Source of the DNA: Nyssa sinensis
Taxonomy: Eukaryota > Streptophyta > Magnoliopsida > Cornales > Nyssaceae
Length of the DNA: 64,000 bases
Direction of reading: 5' to 3'
Assembly: GCA_008638375.1 (NCBI GenBank)
Contig: CM018048.1
Coordinates: 52,223,847 to 52,287,846 of the forward strand
The notes beneath the pieces are model-generated. The model did no database searches and was not told where the DNA came from. It worked only from the letters and a program-made list of their open reading frames with translations. Below, in pieces: positions 62,022 through 64,000 of this stretch (within the stretch, counting starts at the first letter, position 1; every line of letters begins with the position of its first letter). The position numbers were made by a program, and so were the translations under genes.

Positions 62022-63221
62022 TTATGGTATCACATTCTGCTTGGTTTGGACTCGCTCCTTTACAACATCAAGGCTCATCTCACTAGGATCTGTTGCTTGT
62101 AGTTCGACTTGAATGCCTTCTAGTTCTCTCTTGAATCTATCTTTAGAACTAGCATACAGCATCTTACTTCTCACCCTTCATGTACCAGTAGACCTACACA
62201 GAAGAAAGGGCACTTGTAATTTCAAATTGATGTCACTGTGATTCTAAAGATGAAATTTGCACTTAAGTGACGGAAAAGAGAGAAAAACAAAGGGAAAAGG
62301 AATGTATTTTTTCTTCTTTTGGTGATAGGTTTTGCAACCATAGTCTATTAATCACTTGAAATTGTAACGAGGGATCCTAATGTTAGATGGGATTTTCTCA
62401 CAGACCATTATTTGGATGGTATGAGCAGAGACAGAAGGCTCAACACGACACCTTAAGCACCTTGCATCACTCAAACTGGCGTAGCAGTAGTGATTGAAGA
62501 AGACAGAGTTGTTACCACTATTGATCAGGAGAAAATAAAGTTGAAATCATTTTCACCTCAACTCTTGAAATGATTCTGACTTATTTCATGTAGGGTAGAT
62601 AATATGTGGGGGACTGATTTCAAATGTCACACTCAAGATTTCATTCTCCAACGTGCCTAACACATTTTCAATGAAAAATTGTATTTGTTAATCTGCGAAA
62701 CCTATTCACAGCACATGTTTTCTTGAAAATTTATGAAGTTAGTCAAGGGTGTCCCTAACGCAAGTGATGGAATGCCTATTTCCATGGTGTCCCTATTTGA
62801 ATTTAGCAATTTATCTATATCAGAGGGCTAAAAGGCCAATTTTGGAGGCTAAATGATGAGATGAAATAAGCTTTTAAGTTTCCAGCTGCATGATCAACTT
62901 TGAAGGCTAAGAAATAACCCGAATTCTAATGATTCTTATGTATGTTTGTAATTACCATGCAATGAAGTATATCTTGCTTTTCTGGCAGTTCTCATTGGTT
63001 ATGAAATCAAAATCGTAGACGGCATAGCGGCACTCATTGGCCGGAAAGCTGGTGGTAAAATCGTCATAGCTTTCATCAGGTTTCCCAAGCTTATCAACCA
63101 TCACCTGTTGAATCTTTTCCTCAATCTTGAACACAATGAACTGGTAGTTCCTCTTTGCTTTTAGCTCCAAGAACCTTAGCTTACATTCATCATTCACTGA
63201 CATTCCAGATGAGGAATTCGC
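62022..63221 (-). pseudogene. Actin-depolymerising factor (ADF/cofilin) gene with in-frame stop
   Basis: Two coding exons are recognisable. Exon 2 (63221-62956) reads [20 protein letters not shown] and continues through [19 protein letters not shown] and [16 protein letters not shown] to KIYFIAW. Exon 3 (62193-62022) reads through to the end of an [23 protein letters not shown], then [19 protein letters not shown]. ADFs bind and sever actin filaments. As spliced at the usual TAG, exon 3 starts STGT then TGA (62180-62178), where family members have SPDTS; the peptide would lose the long actin-binding helix. The C-terminus ([12 protein letters not shown]) is also unlike the usual short SRAN-like end. 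Plant ADF genes have a first exon of only ATG; a candidate ATG|GTGGGT is at 63566-63564, but is weak. A splice acceptor 18 bases further on could skip the stop in frame, so it may not be fully dead. Confidence 0.75.
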
Positions 63222-63662
63222 CTATCCCAAAAATATATAGCAACAATGAAGAAATTATAAAAAAATTCTTAGTCAAAAACTTCAATTGGTGCAATATGTA
63301 TACTAGAATTGTATTAATTATAATCACAAAACAACACAATTATGATGAAGGTTTTGGTGATAGCAGAGATCAATCTGTCTAAACCAAAAAATAAAATGAA
63401 TTGAAAGTTACATGCTACATTAATTGGATAAAAAAAAATTGGAACACTGCCCTATCAGTCTGATAGCAGATATCATGTATAGGGGTTGGTTGTTCTTCCA
63501 CTGGTAACTCTCCATGTGACTTTTATTGTAATTTGAATATATGTAAATTTTATTGGAACCCACCATAAATGGCTTGGTTGTAGTAGGAGCTTCCATAGTG
63601 ACTTGGCTTTTGGGTGGTTTCTCCTTGGACAATGCCACCTTAAATCGGTCTTTCAGTCTTCA
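63222..63662. other. ADF first intron and/or spacer; open frame beyond the edge gene
   Basis: This should hold the ADF first intron and leader. On the minus strand, the frame of the gene at 63663-64000 stays open after its two stop codons, reading [20 protein letters not shown] and further to about 63420. The plus-strand ORF at 63553-63819 is the opposite strand of these and is not supported. Confidence 0.4.
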
Positions 63663-64000
63663 TCATTTACTCCCCTTTCTTTTAGTAGATGCCAGTTCCC
63701 AAAAGAGACCCGGTGTTGGGTCCTTGGGTGTTTTCATTAGGTTGCCGATTTTTCGTTCCATTTCTTCCCTTTCGCTGTCTTTGATGTACTCCCATTCGTT
63801 GTCTTCCGCAGGTATGTAGCTTTCAGAAGGGTCGGGTGTAATCCAGGGTTCTGCTTCGGAGGGATCTGATTCATATCCTCCGCTCTGTTTTCCGTGTGCT
63901 TGCCCTTCTGGCGGTATTTCTGGAGGATCATCCCATGAAGGAGCTGGTGCTGTCCAATCGGGAGGTGGCCCTGGAGGCTTCGAATACTGAACATAGAAGT
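63663..64000 (-). CDS. 3' end of an unrecognised Pro/Trp/acidic-rich protein gene (partial)
   Basis: The gene enters from the right edge; 111 codons are visible before tandem stops TGA TGA (the first at 63665-63663). The peptide shows [20 protein letters not shown], then [33 protein letters not shown], a [20 protein letters not shown] segment and a basic end KRKGSK. Trp and Pro are frequent and codon use is coherent, so it looks like real coding sequence. The style, with PPGPPPDW and acidic stretches, reminds me weakly of plastid nucleoid/transcription-associated proteins, but I cannot name it. A GTAAAT overlapping the stop could instead be a splice donor, in which case the true C-terminus lies further left. 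Confidence 0.55.
   Translation of the reverse strand, partial: FYVQYSKPPGPPPDWTAPAPSWDDPPEIPPEGQAHGKQSGGYESDPSEAEPWITPDPSESYIPAEDNEWEYIKDSEREEMERKIGNLMKTPKDPTPGLFWELASTKRKGSK

Noticed and set aside
1..64000. CRISPR arrays, bacterial operons, rRNA or tRNA genes, replication origins
   Set aside because: None seen. The repeats present are microsatellites, MITEs and local duplications, and the genes are intron-bearing plant genes.

Overview
The window is nuclear DNA of a flowering plant, most likely a core eudicot. The evidence is split genes with GT-AG introns, AT-rich intergenic DNA full of (TA)n, (CT)n and (CA)n microsatellites, plant-type MITEs, and plant-specific families (LURP-one-related, plant NT-C2/coiled-coil, LRR receptor-like kinase). 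I see no bacterial operon structure, CRISPR array, rRNA or tRNA. Exon models below were joined by hand from splice signals and reading frame. Every junction listed keeps frame, but no transcript was available.

Layout: 1-10.98 kb is intergenic, with one very clear hAT-type MITE (2142-3104, 8-bp target duplication) and a fold-back element (8968-9298). A nine-exon gene for an NT-C2 domain/coiled-coil protein of 1117 aa lies at 10981-16370 (+). Two paralogous LURP-one-related genes follow on the minus strand at 18298-19132 and 24299-25174, with the same intron positions and phases. About 8 kb of gene-free DNA (with a Stowaway MITE) precedes a small minus-strand heavy-metal-associated (HMA) domain gene without the metal-binding cysteines (33288-34081). 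From 34.1 to 47.7 kb there is no gene, but there are many local tandem duplications. A 13-exon LRR receptor-like pseudokinase gene (47713-53854, +) faces, tail to tail, the NOB1 gene (56337-60078, -), which encodes the endonuclease that matures 18S rRNA. The right edge holds a damaged actin-depolymerising factor (ADF) gene (62022-63221, -) with an in-frame stop, and the 3' end of an unrecognised gene (63663-64000, -).

The genes do not form a pathway. The order NT-C2/coiled-coil, LURP-one-related, LRR pseudokinase, NOB1 appears, from memory, to match two Arabidopsis regions (At1g63300-At1g63430 and At5g41140-At5g41190), so this is probably an old conserved gene block diluted by intergenic expansion. 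I found no convincing new multi-gene system. The most unusual items are the ADF stop codon with a possible in-frame splice bypass, the fully degenerate kinase core in an intact 660-aa receptor, the cysteine-free HMA protein, a perfect G-quadruplex motif, and a signal-peptide-like small ORF in the gene desert.
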